Origin: Tumebacillus amylolyticus
GTDB taxonomy: Bacteria > Bacillota > Bacilli > Tumebacillales > Tumebacillaceae
Assembly (NCBI RefSeq): GCF_016722965.1
Contig: NZ_JAEQNB010000011.1
Location: 1 to 64,000 of the forward strand
Direction of reading: 5' to 3'
DNA length: 64,000 nt
Made by a program: the position numbers and the translations under genes. The notes beneath the pieces are model-generated. The model saw only the letters and a program-made list of their open reading frames with translations. It searched no databases and was not told the origin of the DNA. The stretch's first letter is position 1, and every line of letters starts with the position of its first letter. Of the stretch, positions 1-8,317 are shown piece after piece.

Positions 1-59
1 GCATGTATTAGGCACGCCGCCAGCGTTCGTCCTGAGCCAGGATCAAACTCTCAATAAAA
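1..59 (-). rRNA. rrs: 16S ribosomal RNA, 5' end only (partial)
   Basis: Read on the minus strand, the first bases contain the near-universal bacterial 16S 5' sequence AGAGTTTGATCCTGGCTCAG followed by ACGAACGCTGGCGGCGTGCC. The mature 5' end is placed near position 59 by analogy with Bacillus 16S genes, so the exact boundary is uncertain by a few bases. The gene continues leftward beyond the window, so an rRNA operon begins here and is transcribed out of view. Confidence 0.97.
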
Positions 60-144
60 GTTTGGTTCTGACTCGAATCGATCTTCATCTATCACTCGTT
101 TAGTTTTCAAGGATCAATCGTGTCGCTCAGAGGCGACGTTTATT

Positions 145-173
145 AGACTACCACAGGCATGTCCATCTGTCAA
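145..173 (-). promoter_or_regulatory. Candidate promoter of the rRNA operon
   Basis: On the minus strand a perfect -35 TTGACA (173-168) is followed after 17 bases by TAGTCT (150-145), about 85 bases upstream of the 16S 5' end. The -10 match is poor; a TAATAA just downstream is an alternative. The leader between it and the 16S gene is AT-rich, as is usual for rRNA operons. Confidence 0.55.
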
Positions 174-270
174 CAACCATCTTTTACTTTCACCACCGCG
201 TCTCTCGCGGCGACAAGAGCTATCTTAGCATGTCCCACACCCCGAACTCAACGCACATTCCCGAACAAAA

Positions 271-310
271 CAAAGCAAAAGAGGCACCGCACTTGTGCGA
301 ATGCCTCTTT
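271..310 (-). terminator. Rho-independent terminator of prfB
   Basis: An inverted repeat AAAGAGGCA / TGCCTCTTT (302-310 with 278-286) lies just after the prfB stop and is followed on the minus strand by a T-rich run. It separates the secA-prfB unit from the rRNA operon promoter. Confidence 0.85.
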
Positions 311-316
311 CTTTCG

Positions 317-1442
317 TCATTCCTCGATCTTGGTCTCGATCTGTTTGCGCAGGAATGCGTCGATGAACGGGTCGAGTTCGCCATCCATCACCGCATGCAC
401 GTTGCCGATCTCCGTATTGGTGCGATGGTCTTTGACCAGCGAATACGGGTGGAAGACGTACGAACGGATCTGGCTGCCCCATCCGATGTCCTTCTGCTCG
501 CCGCGAAGCGCGGCCAGCTCTTCCTCCTGCTTCTTGCGCTCCAACTCATAAAGCTTCGCCTGCAAGACTTTCATCGCTGCTGCACGGTTCTTGATCTGCG
601 AACGCTCCGCCTGCGACGTCACCACCACGCCCGACGGCAAATGCGTAATCCGCACCGCCGAGTCGGTCGTGTTGATATGCTGACCACCGGCCCCCGTCGC
701 ACGGTATGTGTCGATCTTGAGGTCCACTTCCCGAATCTCGATGCTCACGCTGTCGTCGATCTCCGGGATTACATCCACCGAAGAAAACGACGTGTGACGT
801 CGGCCCGATGCGTCAAACGGCGACATGCGCACCAAACGATGCACACCGCGCTCTGCCTTGAGGTAGCCGTATGCGTTATAACCCTTGACCAAAATCGTAA
901 CACTCTTGATCCCCGCTTCCTCGCCCGGCAGGTAGTCCAGCACTTCGACTTTGTAGCCGCGCTGTTCCGCCCAACGGGTATACATGCGATACAGCATCGA
1001 AGCCCAGTCTTGGGACTCCGTGCCGCCCGCACCCGGATGCAGTTCAAGAATCGCATTGCTTTTGTCATACGGGTCGCTCAGCAACAGTTCCAGCTCGAAT
1101 TTCTCCAAGCTGGACTTGATCGCTTCCGTCCCTTTGTCGCACTCGAGGAACAAGTCTTCGTCTTTCTCCTCATAAGCGAGTTCGAGCATCGCTTCAAGGT
1201 CGTCAAACTCCGCTTGGAACTTCTCCATGCGGTCCACATTGCCCTTGAGCGCGTTGTTTTCGTTGATGACCTTCTGCGCCGACTCTTGATCGTCCCAAAA
1301 AGACGGCGTGGACATTTGCTCTTCCAACTCGGCTATGCGAGCTTTTTTGCCAGGGAGGTCAAAGAGACCTCCCGATGTCCGCCAAGCGTCTGGCTGTATT
1401 CTGAAGCTCTGTACGCAGTTCACCAAAAGTTTGGGCTGCCAT
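317..1442 (-). CDS. prfB: Peptide chain release factor 2 (RF2), with programmed +1 frameshift
   Basis: Class I release factor that reads UGA and UAA stop codons and triggers peptide release. The gene is in two frames. Translation starts at ATG 1442 (MAAQTFGEL...), runs 27 codons to an in-frame TGA at 1361-1359, and must shift +1 to continue as [15 protein letters not shown] to the stop at 317, giving about 374 residues. The main frame carries the RF2 anticodon-like tripeptide SPF (about residues 207-209) and the catalytic GGQ (about 252-254). It starts 20 bases after the secA stop, so secA and prfB are probably one transcript, as in Bacillus subtilis. A conventional caller would misplace the start by using an upstream codon in the shifted frame. 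Confidence 0.97.
1358..1373 (-). promoter_or_regulatory. Programmed +1 frameshift site of prfB
   Basis: The minus strand reads GGG AGG TCT CTT TGA C. This has the elements of the conserved RF2 autoregulatory site: a Shine-Dalgarno-like GGGAGG three bases before the slippery CTT codon, the in-frame UGA, and a following C that weakens termination. Low RF2 slows termination at the UGA and favours slippage on CTT-T into the +1 frame, so RF2 controls its own synthesis. The mechanism is established for prfB; its use here is inferred from the conserved site. Confidence 0.95.
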
Positions 1443-1462
1443 GTCTGCTCACCACTCCCGAA

Positions 1463-3901
1463 TTATTCGCTTCGCTCCGGTTTGCCGGTTTCGCCCGGAC
1501 CGATCGTGACCGTCTGCAGACCCATCGTCGGGCTTTCCGGTGCTTGCATGCCGACGCCGACGTAGGATTTGAAGACATAGGTCGTCACTTCTTCGCGGAT
1601 GTTGTGAATCATCTCTTCAAACATCTCGTAGCCTTCGAACTTGTAATCCATCAGCGGGTCGCGCTGACCGTATGCACGCAGGTGAATCCCTTGGCGCAAT
1701 TGGTCCATCGCGTCGATATGATCGATCCATTTGGAGTCGACCGCGCGAAGCAGGATGACTTTTTCAAATTCGCGCATTCCGCCACCGAGATGTTGTTCGA
1801 GCGCTTCGTACTCCCTGTCGACAAGTTCGAGGAAGAGTTCGATCATTTCTTCCTGAGTTGCGTACTGGCGCAGTTCGGCCTCGTCCAGTTTGCCTTCTCG
1901 CATGAAACGAGCTTCGGCATACTCGATCAGCGCCGGGATGTCCCAATCCTCCGGGACGACTTCCTTCGGGCAGAATTGCTCGACGGCCGTCTCGACGAGT
2001 TCGTGGACCATGTCCAACACCACGTGCTGGCAGTCGTTCACTTCGAGGATCTCGCGGCGTTGCTTGTACATGACGATCCGCTGTTGGTTCATGACATCGT
2101 CGTACTTGAGGACGTGCTTCCGAATGTCGAAGTTGTTGCCCTCGACTTTCTTCTGCGCGCTCTCGATCGCTTTGGAGACGATGCCCGCTTGGATCGGCTG
2201 GTCTTCTTCCAAACCGAGTCGGTTCATGACGTTCATAATGTTCTCCGCGCCAAACAGACGCATGAGATCGTCCTCCAGAGACAAGAAGAACTGCGAAGAA
2301 CCTTTGTCCCCTTGACGACCGGCACGACCGCGCAACTGGTTGTCGATTCGGCGGGACTCATGACGCTCGGTCCCGATGACGTGCAGACCGCCGATCTCTT
2401 CCACACCTTCGCCCAGCAAAATGTCGGTACCGCGTCCCGCCATGTTGGTTGCGATGGTGACTGCTCCGCGTTGACCTGCGAGTGCGATGATCGCCGCTTC
2501 CTTCTCATGGTGTTTCGCGTTGAGCACTTGGTGTTGAACTTTCGCTTGCTTCAACAGCGAAGACAGGTACTCCGACTGCTCGATGGACGTCGTACCGACG
2601 AGCACCGGCTGGCCGTTTTTGTGGCGTTCGTTGATCTCGCGAACGACGGCGTTGAACTTGCCGCGAATGTTTTTGTAGATCACATCCGGCATGTCCAAAC
2701 GTGCGTTCGGGCGGTTCGTCGGGATGGTGAGAACGTCCATGCCGTAGATCGAACGGAATTCCTCTTCCTCGGTTTTCGCCGTACCGGTCATGCCGGAGAG
2801 CTTTTTGTATCCGCGGAAGTAGTTCTGCAGCGTGATCGTCGCGAGGGTTTTCGACTCGTTCTGAACGCGCACGCCTTCCTTGGCTTCGAGCGCTTGGTGC
2901 AGACCGTCCGAGAAACGGCGACCTTGCATCAGGCGGCCGGTGAACTCGTCGACGATGATGATCTGGTCGTCCTGAACGACATAGTCCTTGTCACGGTGCA
3001 TGGTGACATGAGCTTTCATCGCTTGGTTGATGTGGTGGTTGACCAGCATGTTCTCTTGGTCGAAGAGGTTGCCGATGCCGAAGTAGCGCTCCGCTTTTTT
3101 CGTGCCTTGGTCGGTCAAGATAACCGACTTGGCTTTCTCATCGTGGGTGTAATCCACTTCGTTGCGCAGACCGGCGACGAAAATGTTCGCGCGGAAGTAC
3201 AGTTCGGTGGACTTCTCTGCTTGTCCCGAGATGATCAGCGGGGTACGAGCTTCGTCGATGAGGATGGAGTCCACTTCGTCGATGATGCAGAAGTTCAGCG
3301 GGCGCTGCACCATTTCCCCGATCGACAACGCCATGTTGTCACGCAGGAAGTCGAAGCCGAACTCGTTGTTCGTCCCGTAGGTTACGTCTGCCGCATACGC
3401 AGCTTGCTTCGAACCGTGGTCCATGCCACTGACGTTCAAGCCGACGGTCAGGCCGAGGAAGCGGTGAATCTGACCCATCTCCTCAAAACCGACGCGCGCC
3501 AAGTAGTCGTTGACGGTGATGACGTGTACGCCGTTGCCCGAAATCGCGTTCAGGTACGACGGCAGAGTTGCAACCAAGGTTTTCCCTTCCCCGGTGCGCA
3601 TCTCCGCAATTCGGCCCGAATGCAGGGCCATACCGCCCATGAGCTGCACGTCAAAATGACGCTTGCCCAGCACGCGCTTGCCCGCTTCACGGACGACTGC
3701 AAATGCTTCCGGCAAAATGGCGTCGAGCGACTCGCCCTTCGCAAAACGCTCCTTGAATTCGAGCGTCTTGCCGCGAAGTTGGTCGTCTGACATAGCCGAA
3801 ACACTCGTTTCCAGGCCATTAATCTTCTCAACGGTTTTGAGCAACCGCTTGATTTCTCGTTCGTTGCTGTCTCCAACAATCTTTTTCAGGAGGCCCAACA
3901 T
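1463..3901 (-). CDS. secA: Preprotein translocase ATPase SecA (no C-terminal zinc tail)
   Basis: Motor ATPase that drives secretory proteins through SecYEG at the cytoplasmic membrane. The 812-residue product has the Walker A GEGKT (about 104-108), a DEAD-like IIDEVDS segment near residue 207, the preprotein cross-linking region and the second helicase domain (GRAGRQGD). The start at ATG 3901 follows a good GAGAGGAG ribosome site. The usual C-terminal metal-binding motif (CxCxSGKxxxxCHG-like) is missing: the protein ends in a Pro/Gly-rich tail with no cysteines. Bacillus subtilis SecA is about 841 residues and carries that tail. prfB follows 20 bases downstream. Confidence 0.97.
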   Translation of the reverse strand: MLGLLKKIVGDSNEREIKRLLKTVEKINGLETSVSAMSDDQLRGKTLEFKERFAKGESLDAILPEAFAVVREAGKRVLGKRHFDVQLMGGMALHSGRIAEMRTGEGKTLVATLPSYLNAISGNGVHVITVNDYLARVGFEEMGQIHRFLGLTVGLNVSGMDHGSKQAAYAADVTYGTNNEFGFDFLRDNMALSIGEMVQRPLNFCIIDEVDSILIDEARTPLIISGQAEKSTELYFRANIFVAGLRNEVDYTHDEKAKSVILTDQGTKKAERYFGIGNLFDQENMLVNHHINQAMKAHVTMHRDKDYVVQDDQIIIVDEFTGRLMQGRRFSDGLHQALEAKEGVRVQNESKTLATITLQNYFRGYKKLSGMTGTAKTEEEEFRSIYGMDVLTIPTNRPNARLDMPDVIYKNIRGKFNAVVREINERHKNGQPVLVGTTSIEQSEYLSSLLKQAKVQHQVLNAKHHEKEAAIIALAGQRGAVTIATNMAGRGTDILLGEGVEEIGGLHVIGTERHESRRIDNQLRGRAGRQGDKGSSQFFLSLEDDLMRLFGAENIMNVMNRLGLEEDQPIQAGIVSKAIESAQKKVEGNNFDIRKHVLKYDDVMNQQRIVMYKQRREILEVNDCQHVVLDMVHELVETAVEQFCPKEVVPEDWDIPALIEYAEARFMREGKLDEAELRQYATQEEMIELFLELVDREYEALEQHLGGGMREFEKVILLRAVDSKWIDHIDAMDQLRQGIHLRAYGQRDPLMDYKFEGYEMFEEMIHNIREEVTTYVFKSYVGVGMQAPESPTMGLQTVTIGPGETGKPERSE

Positions 3902-3959
3902 GAGGTTTCACTCCTCTCAGCTTGCGACGACATGTAGATACAGTTCGTCTTAGTATAAA

Positions 3960-3989
3960 ATTGTATCATTGTTTCCTACAGACGTACAA
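3960..3989 (-). promoter_or_regulatory. Candidate sigma-A promoter of secA-prfB
   Basis: TTGTAC (3989-3984) and TACAAT (3965-3960) are separated by 18 bases and lie about 60 bases upstream of the secA start, downstream of the terminator at 4015-4058. The -10 matches consensus at five of six positions. Confidence 0.6.
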
Positions 3990-4014
3990 CTGCAAATGTC
4001 CAGACTTAAATCCT

Positions 4015-4058
4015 ATGTAAAAAAATAGAGCAGGGTGACCCTCGTTCGGTCACCCGCG
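4015..4058 (-). terminator. Rho-independent terminator after the small membrane protein gene
   Basis: GGGTGACC / GGTCACCC form a stem around a short loop, followed on the minus strand by a run of seven T. It ends the 4072-4338 transcript before the secA promoter. Confidence 0.85.
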
Positions 4059-4071
4059 TCCGTGTTCAAAC

Positions 4072-4338
4072 TCACATCAGTTGCCGTTTCGCTGCGGCAT
4101 CTCCATGCTCTTGATCGCCACGGATCAGGCCAAACAGCGCTGCGAACGCGATCAACGCATACCAACCGCCCGCCGCCAGCGTCCCCAGTGCAACGAGAGC
4201 GAGAATGGTCACGAGCAAGTCGATGATCAGCGGGTGGACGTAGAACGCCTTGCGGAAGTTCCATACGGCAATCTGGACGACGCGAAACACGACGAGGAAC
4301 ACGAAAAACTTCAAAATCCACAACCAAACGGTCATCAT
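4072..4338 (-). CDS. Small membrane protein of unknown function
   Basis: An 88-residue protein with two hydrophobic stretches (about residues 4-28 and 38-70, the second possibly a hairpin) and a short charged C-terminus ending AAAKRQLM. It is almost certainly an inner membrane protein. The ATG at 4338 follows a good GGAGGTGA ribosome site. It lies between the nucleotidyltransferase-like gene and secA and has its own terminator. No family was recognised; the location next to secA does not by itself imply a role in secretion. Confidence 0.8.
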   Translation of the reverse strand: MMTVWLWILKFFVFLVVFRVVQIAVWNFRKAFYVHPLIIDLLVTILALVALGTLAAGGWYALIAFAALFGLIRGDQEHGDAAAKRQLM

Positions 4339-4386
4339 CGGTCACCTCCGTACTTTCACGATATGCGGAGGTGCTTGGGCAGGTGC

Positions 4387-5718
4387 CTAGTTTTCGCGGG
4401 GGCAAGCCTCGCGCAACAGTCGCAATGCCCCGGAGACGAGTCCTTGGCCGCCGGTGAGCACGGGGATTTTTGCGTCCATAGCAGCTTGGGTGAAGCGTCG
4501 TAAGAACGGGTCGTGGATGTGTTCGAGAAGTCCGAGGTCGGCGGCGAAGCGGTCGTGGTCGGAGAGTTGCAGATTGAAATGAGCGAACAGCACGCGGGTG
4601 TCCCAGAGAACGGCGGACGCCATGCCGTTCAATTCGGCAAAAAACGCTTCAACGCCTTTGGCGTCCATCAGCGTCGCGATCAGGCTGCGCACGAGGCCTT
4701 TGTCCACGCGGCCGAGAGCTTTCATGCCGCGCTCTTCGGAAAAGACCCGGATGCGCAGCCCGAGCGTTTGCCCGAACTGCTCTGCCTCCACAGGATGGAC
4801 ACGTCCAAGGAGGGCGACGTCCGGATAGTCAGGGCGTTGAAGCACCGTCAGCAGGTCCTCCAAGTCCCCTTGATACGGTAAAAACGTCGAGGTCACGCGC
4901 AGGCGCTCCCCCGCCGATGGATGCTTCGCCGCGAGCAGGGCGTCCAGCGGAGTATCGACGTCGAAAAAAAGCCCCATCTCCGAGGGGAAGTAGTGAACGG
5001 GGAGCCCCGCTTGAGATTCGAGGGCGAACCCGAATTCGTTGTCGGTGGAGCAATCGTGGACTTGGAACACCGCAGAAGCCGGTTTCACCCACACGATGTC
5101 GGGCGACATACGATTGTTCTGCCAGACCCCGACACCCTCCAACTCAACCAACTTACGCACCCCATTCCCCGTCAAAAAAGGAGCCCCACACCCACCAACC
5201 ACAACAATTGGCTCCTCCCCCCCGCGAGAAAACTCCCCCACCACCGCCTTCAAAGTCCCCAACCAATCAAACCCACTCTCACTCGCAACCCCAGCCTCCT
5301 CAAAAGCCCTTACCTCCTCAAAAGCCCTTACCTCCTCAAAAGCCCTTACCTCCTCAAAAGCCCTTACCTCCTCAAAAGCCCTTACCTCCTCAGAAGTCCT
5401 TGCCTCCTCAGAAGTCCTTGCCTCCTCAGAAGTCCTTGCCTCCTCAGAAGTCCTTGCCTCCTCAGAAGTCCTTGCCTCCTCAGAAGCCCTTGCCTCCTCA
5501 GAAGGCCTGCCCGTCCAAGTCACTGTTCCACCCATCGCGCAGACTTGTTGCGCCAGTTCCCTGTCATCGGTGCAAACCACGCACAGCACGCGGGGGTCTG
5601 CTAGAAACCTCTCGACCAAATCCAGCGTCATCCCTCGTCGCACGGAACTCATCGCTTCTAGAATCCCCGCCGGGGACTTTGTGTATCCGTATCCTCCGCT
5701 CATCACGACCGCCAACAT
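4387..5718 (-). CDS. Nucleotidyltransferase-like protein with an internal Glu/Arg repeat insert
   Basis: A protein of about 443 residues starting at ATG 5718 behind GAGAGGCGG; an in-frame GTG at 5736 overlaps that ribosome site and is less likely. The N-terminal part (MLAVVMSGG..., CVVCTDDREL) and a later segment with FDVDTPLDALLAA resemble the Rossmann-like fold of NTP-sugar or cofactor guanylyl/cytidylyl transferases, but the usual GGxxxRM-K signature is degenerate (GGYGYTK). About residues 70-145 are a tandem repeat of SEEART and FEEVRA hexapeptides encoded by a minisatellite. The remaining C-terminal half was not recognised. It sits alone between hpf and the small membrane gene. The fold assignment is inference and the substrate is unknown. 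Confidence 0.75.
   Translation of the reverse strand: MLAVVMSGGYGYTKSPAGILEAMSSVRRGMTLDLVERFLADPRVLCVVCTDDRELAQQVCAMGGTVTWTGRPSEEARASEEARTSEEARTSEEARTSEEARTSEEARTSEEVRAFEEVRAFEEVRAFEEVRAFEEVRAFEEAGVASESGFDWLGTLKAVVGEFSRGGEEPIVVVGGCGAPFLTGNGVRKLVELEGVGVWQNNRMSPDIVWVKPASAVFQVHDCSTDNEFGFALESQAGLPVHYFPSEMGLFFDVDTPLDALLAAKHPSAGERLRVTSTFLPYQGDLEDLLTVLQRPDYPDVALLGRVHPVEAEQFGQTLGLRIRVFSEERGMKALGRVDKGLVRSLIATLMDAKGVEAFFAELNGMASAVLWDTRVLFAHFNLQLSDHDRFAADLGLLEHIHDPFLRRFTQAAMDAKIPVLTGGQGLVSGALRLLREACPREN
5295..5510 (-). repeat. 18-bp coding minisatellite, 12 units
   Basis: Twelve head-to-tail 18-base units fill 5295-5510. Units 1-5 (from the left) read CCTCCTCAAAAGCCCTTA on the plus strand, units 6-10 read CCTCCTCAGAAGTCCTTG, unit 11 differs slightly and unit 12 is degenerate. 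The unit length is a multiple of three, so copy number can change without shifting the reading frame. The encoded hexapeptides are rich in Glu and Arg and would form a charged helix or linker. Confidence 0.97.
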
Positions 5719-5763
5719 GCTTGTCCCGCCTCTCACGCGCTATTTCCCGAGAAATGATTCGAC

Positions 5764-5798
5764 ACAAAAGGCCAGCCTCCGCAGACGGAGGCTGACCT
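5764..5798 (-). terminator. Rho-independent terminator of hpf
   Basis: A 12-base-pair stem GGTCAGCCTCCG / CGGAGGCTGGCC with a four-base loop is followed on the minus strand by TTTTG. It lies 16 bases past the hpf stop. Confidence 0.88.
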
Positions 5799-5813
5799 TT
5801 TTCAATCAATGAT

Positions 5814-6368
5814 TTACGCGAACGTCGGCTCGATCAACCCGAGCTGCCCGTCCTTGCGTTTGTACACTACGTTGACTTCCTGAGTCTCCGCGTTGCTGAA
5901 AACAAAGAAATCATGCCCCAACAAGTCCAACTGCAATACCGCTTCATCCAACGGCATCGGCTTGATCGCAAAGCGTTTCACGCGCACGATCTCGTCTTCG
6001 TCGTCGGCAACAGCCGGCGTCGGAACGGCTTCCATTTCCTTGAAGAGAGTATGAATGCCTTCCTGTTGCATGCGTTGGTTGATCTTGTCCTTGTGCTTCT
6101 TGATCTGGGTCTCCAACTTATCCGAGACAGCGTCGATGGAAGCATACATATCAGGGGAGCGCTCTTCGGCGCGGATGACGAGGCCGTTGAAAGGCAAGGT
6201 GACTTCCACCACGTGAAGGTCTTTGCTTTTCACCACGGACAGGGTGACATGCACCGCATGACCGGACGCATCATGGAAGAACTTCTCCAGACGTCCAATC
6301 TTCTTCTCCACATAATCCTGCAGGGCCTCTGTTACTTCGAGTCGGTTACCGCGTACTTGAATCTTCAT
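5814..6368 (-). CDS. hpf: Ribosome hibernation promoting factor, long form
   Basis: Binds the 30S decoding region and dimerises 70S ribosomes into inactive 100S particles in stationary phase. The 184-residue product has the N-terminal S30AE/YfiA domain (MKIQVRGNRLEVTEAL..., about 1-105), a linker, and the C-terminal dimerisation domain (VRVKRFAIKPMPLDEA to the end, about 125-184), so it is the long form typical of Firmicutes. ATG 6368 is chosen because it follows GGGAGGG and matches the family N-terminus. A sigma-H-like promoter lies just upstream, in line with sigma-H and sigma-B control of the homologue yvyD in Bacillus subtilis. Confidence 0.96.
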   Translation of the reverse strand: MKIQVRGNRLEVTEALQDYVEKKIGRLEKFFHDASGHAVHVTLSVVKSKDLHVVEVTLPFNGLVIRAEERSPDMYASIDAVSDKLETQIKKHKDKINQRMQQEGIHTLFKEMEAVPTPAVADDEDEIVRVKRFAIKPMPLDEAVLQLDLLGHDFFVFSNAETQEVNVVYKRKDGQLGLIEPTFA

Positions 6369-6398
6369 GAAGTACCCTCCCTTCTCTTCGTACTTATA

Positions 6399-6428
6399 GT
6401 ATTCCAGACTCGCTCTCCATACTCCTTC
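6399..6428 (-). promoter_or_regulatory. Candidate sigma-H promoter of hpf
   Basis: GAAGGAGTA (6428-6420), 12 bases, then CTGGAATAC (6407-6399). This agrees well with the sigma-H consensus RnAGGAwWW, 11-12 bases, RnnGAATwW. No sigma-A pair with normal spacing was seen here. sigH itself is in this window. Confidence 0.6.
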
Positions 6429-6458
6429 ACAGAACGACAAAATGATGGCAACAAAACC

Positions 6459-6497
6459 ATAAAAAACCTCAGTCCCAAATGGGGCTGAGGTTTTTTT
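6459..6497 (-). terminator. Rho-independent terminator of the cold-shock gene
   Basis: AACCTCAGCCCC / GGGACTGAGGTT forms a stem with a short loop, followed on the minus strand by a T run. It lies directly after the 6511 stop codon. Confidence 0.88.
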
Positions 6498-6510
6498 GGA
6501 CACTACCGGA

Positions 6511-6708
6511 TTATTTTTTGTGGACGTTTTCCGCTTGCGGACCGCGGCTACCGGTCGTGATATCGAACTCGACGATGTCGCCTTCGTTCAAGCTTTTGAA
6601 GCCTTCGGTTTGAATCGCGGAATAATGGACGAAAACGTCATCCCCGTCCGGACGTTCGATGAAGCCATACCCTTTTTCGTTGTTGAACCATTTTACAGTA
6701 CCTTGCAT
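6511..6708 (-). CDS. Cold-shock protein, CspA family
   Basis: A 65-residue single cold-shock domain protein ([17 protein letters not shown]...) with RNP1 (KGYGFIE) and RNP2 (VFVHYSA) motifs intact; binds single-stranded RNA and DNA and melts RNA structure. The length equals that of CspB/CspD-type proteins. The ribosome site AGGAGG lies about a dozen bases upstream of the ATG, slightly far. The gene has its own terminator and follows the strong terminator of the ABC transporter; no clear promoter was found in the short gap. The sequence does not say which Csp paralogue it is or whether it is cold-induced. Confidence 0.95.
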   Translation of the reverse strand: MQGTVKWFNNEKGYGFIERPDGDDVFVHYSAIQTEGFKSLNEGDIVEFDITTGSRGPQAENVHKK

Positions 6709-6771
6709 GTGATTCCATTCCTCCTAAGCTTGTCCCCGGTCCCTCTCACAACTGCACCGGGCGAGATCAAA

Positions 6772-6836
6772 AAAGATGTTTTGCAGCGACTAGAGAGGTT
6801 GCTATCTAGCCTACGCCACAAAACATCTCTTTATGC
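6772..6836 (-). terminator. Terminator after the amino acid ABC transporter ATPase
   Basis: AGATGTTTTG / CAAAACATCT close a structure of about 60 bases that contains a second small hairpin (CTAGA / TCTAG). It is followed on the minus strand by six T. It begins a few bases after the ATPase stop. The long nested form is unusual for a plain terminator. Confidence 0.75.
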
Positions 6837-6841
6837 AATCA

Positions 6842-7564
6842 CTAGAGGACTTTCGATAAAAAGTTCTGAGTCCGCTCATTTTGCGGGTTCGTGAAGATCT
6901 GCTCCGGCTTGCCCTCTTCCATGATGTAGCCCTGGTCCATGAAGAACACGCGGTCGCCCACTTCACGCGCAAAGCCCATCTCGTGCGTGACGACGATCAT
7001 CGTCATCCCTTCCTTCGCCAGTTGCTTCATCACGTCGAGAACTTCGCCGACCATCTCCGGGTCGAGTGCAGACGTCGGCTCGTCGAACAGCAGAACTTTC
7101 GGGTTCATCGCAAGCGCTCTGGCAATCGCCACGCGCTGTTGCTGACCGCCGGAGAGCTGGTTCGGGTAGGCGTCGGCTTTTTCGGACAGGCCGACTTTTC
7201 TCAGCAGTTCTCGTGCGTTTTTCTCCGCTTCTGCCTTGTCCGCGCGGCGGACTTTCTGCGGAGCGAGGGTGATGTTTTGCAGGACTGATTTGTGCGGGAA
7301 CAGGTTGAAGCGCTGGAACACCATCCCGACTTCGGTGCGAATGTGGTTCATGTTCACGCGCGGGTCGGCGATGTTCGTGTCAAACACGGTGACTTCGCCC
7401 GAGGTGATCTCTTCCAATCGGTTCAGACAACGCAGAAATGTCGACTTCCCGGAACCGGACGGGCCGATGACGCAGACCACTTCGCCTTCGCGAATCTCGC
7501 AATCCACGCCTTTGAGAACTTCCAGTGAACCAAACGACTTGTGCAGGTTGCGAACGGTGATCAT
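6842..7564 (-). CDS. Polar amino acid ABC transporter, ATP-binding protein
   Basis: Cytoplasmic ATPase subunit of an amino acid importer. The 240-residue product ([19 protein letters not shown]...) has Walker [11 protein letters not shown]-loop, signature LSGGQQQR, Walker [14 protein letters not shown] and the switch histidine (VTHEMGF). It belongs to the GlnQ/ArtP/HisP group. The ATG at 7564 overlaps the permease stop by four bases (ATGA), which implies translational coupling; a longer frame upstream lies inside the permease gene and is rejected. Confidence 0.96.
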   Translation of the reverse strand: MITVRNLHKSFGSLEVLKGVDCEIREGEVVCVIGPSGSGKSTFLRCLNRLEEITSGEVTVFDTNIADPRVNMNHIRTEVGMVFQRFNLFPHKSVLQNITLAPQKVRRADKAEAEKNARELLRKVGLSEKADAYPNQLSGGQQQRVAIARALAMNPKVLLFDEPTSALDPEMVGEVLDVMKQLAKEGMTMIVVTHEMGFAREVGDRVFFMDQGYIMEEGKPEQIFTNPQNERTQNFLSKVL

Positions 7565-8226
7565 ACGGTCCCATACTTCCTTTCCAAGAATTTCACGAGA
7601 CGCGCCAAGACCAGCGTCAAGACGAGGTACATCAAGGCGATCGTCAAGTACGGCTCCCACGCGAGGTACGTCTTGCCCGCCATCAACTTCGCGTAGTACG
7701 TCACTTCCGGCAGCGAAATCGCCGCCAGCAACGAGGAGTCCTTCAGCAGCATGATCGCTTCGTTGCCAAGCGGCGGCAACATGCGGCGAACGGCTTGCGG
7801 GAGGATGATGTTGAACATCGCTTGCGAGTGGGACATGCCAAGCGAACGCGCCGCTTCCATCTGCCCTTTGTCAATCGACTGAATCCCCGCACGGAAGATC
7901 TCGGCGATGTACGCACCGGCATTGAGCGACAGAGCGACGATCCCCGACACCATCGCCGGCGGACTTTTGCCGAAGATCGCCGGCAGTACGGCGAAGTGAA
8001 TCAACAAGATCTGGACAAACAACGGAGTGCCGCGGAAAAAACCGACATAAATGTTCGGGACCAAACGCACGATCCACGTAGACGCGATGCGCCCCATCCC
8101 CGCGAACAAGCCCAAAATGACGCCGATGGCGACCGAGATCACCGTGATCTCGACGGTCATCACGATGCCCTTCAGGAACAACGGGAAGTACTCATTGAGT
8201 GCATCCCAACGAATGCTTGAGAACAT
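7561..8226 (-). CDS. Polar amino acid ABC transporter, permease
   Basis: Membrane subunit of the importer, 221 residues with about five transmembrane helices. The conserved cytoplasmic EAA loop that contacts the ATPase is present ([13 protein letters not shown], about residues 140-152). Only one permease gene is found, so a homodimer is likely. The ATG at 8226 follows AGAGGAG. It is the middle gene of a binding protein-permease-ATPase operon. Confidence 0.95.
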   Translation of the reverse strand: MFSSIRWDALNEYFPLFLKGIVMTVEITVISVAIGVILGLFAGMGRIASTWIVRLVPNIYVGFFRGTPLFVQILLIHFAVLPAIFGKSPPAMVSGIVALSLNAGAYIAEIFRAGIQSIDKGQMEAARSLGMSHSQAMFNIILPQAVRRMLPPLGNEAIMLLKDSSLLAAISLPEVTYYAKLMAGKTYLAWEPYLTIALMYLVLTLVLARLVKFLERKYGTV

Positions 8227-8265
8227 AATATCGCTCCTCTAGAGAGTGTTGTGTTCAAAAAGGTG

Positions 8266-8294
8266 AAAAAGCGCAGGCCCCAATGGGTCTACGC
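8266..8294 (-). terminator. Intercistronic hairpin between binding protein and permease genes
   Basis: On the minus strand GCGTAGACCC / GGGCCTGCGC form a stem (one mismatch, one wobble) followed by five T. It lies between the binding-protein stop and the permease start. It probably acts as a partial terminator that gives more binding protein than membrane subunits. Confidence 0.65.
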
Positions 8295-8317
8295 AACTTT
8301 CACTTCGGAGCCGAGAC

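Noticed and set aside
230-3790. An 1,186-codon open frame on the plus strand opposite prfB and secA
   Set aside because: It lies entirely over secA and prfB, which have clear family motifs, and shows no domain or ribosome site of its own.
5295-5510. 18-bp repeats as a CRISPR array
   Set aside because: No spacers are present and the units lie in frame within a coding sequence.
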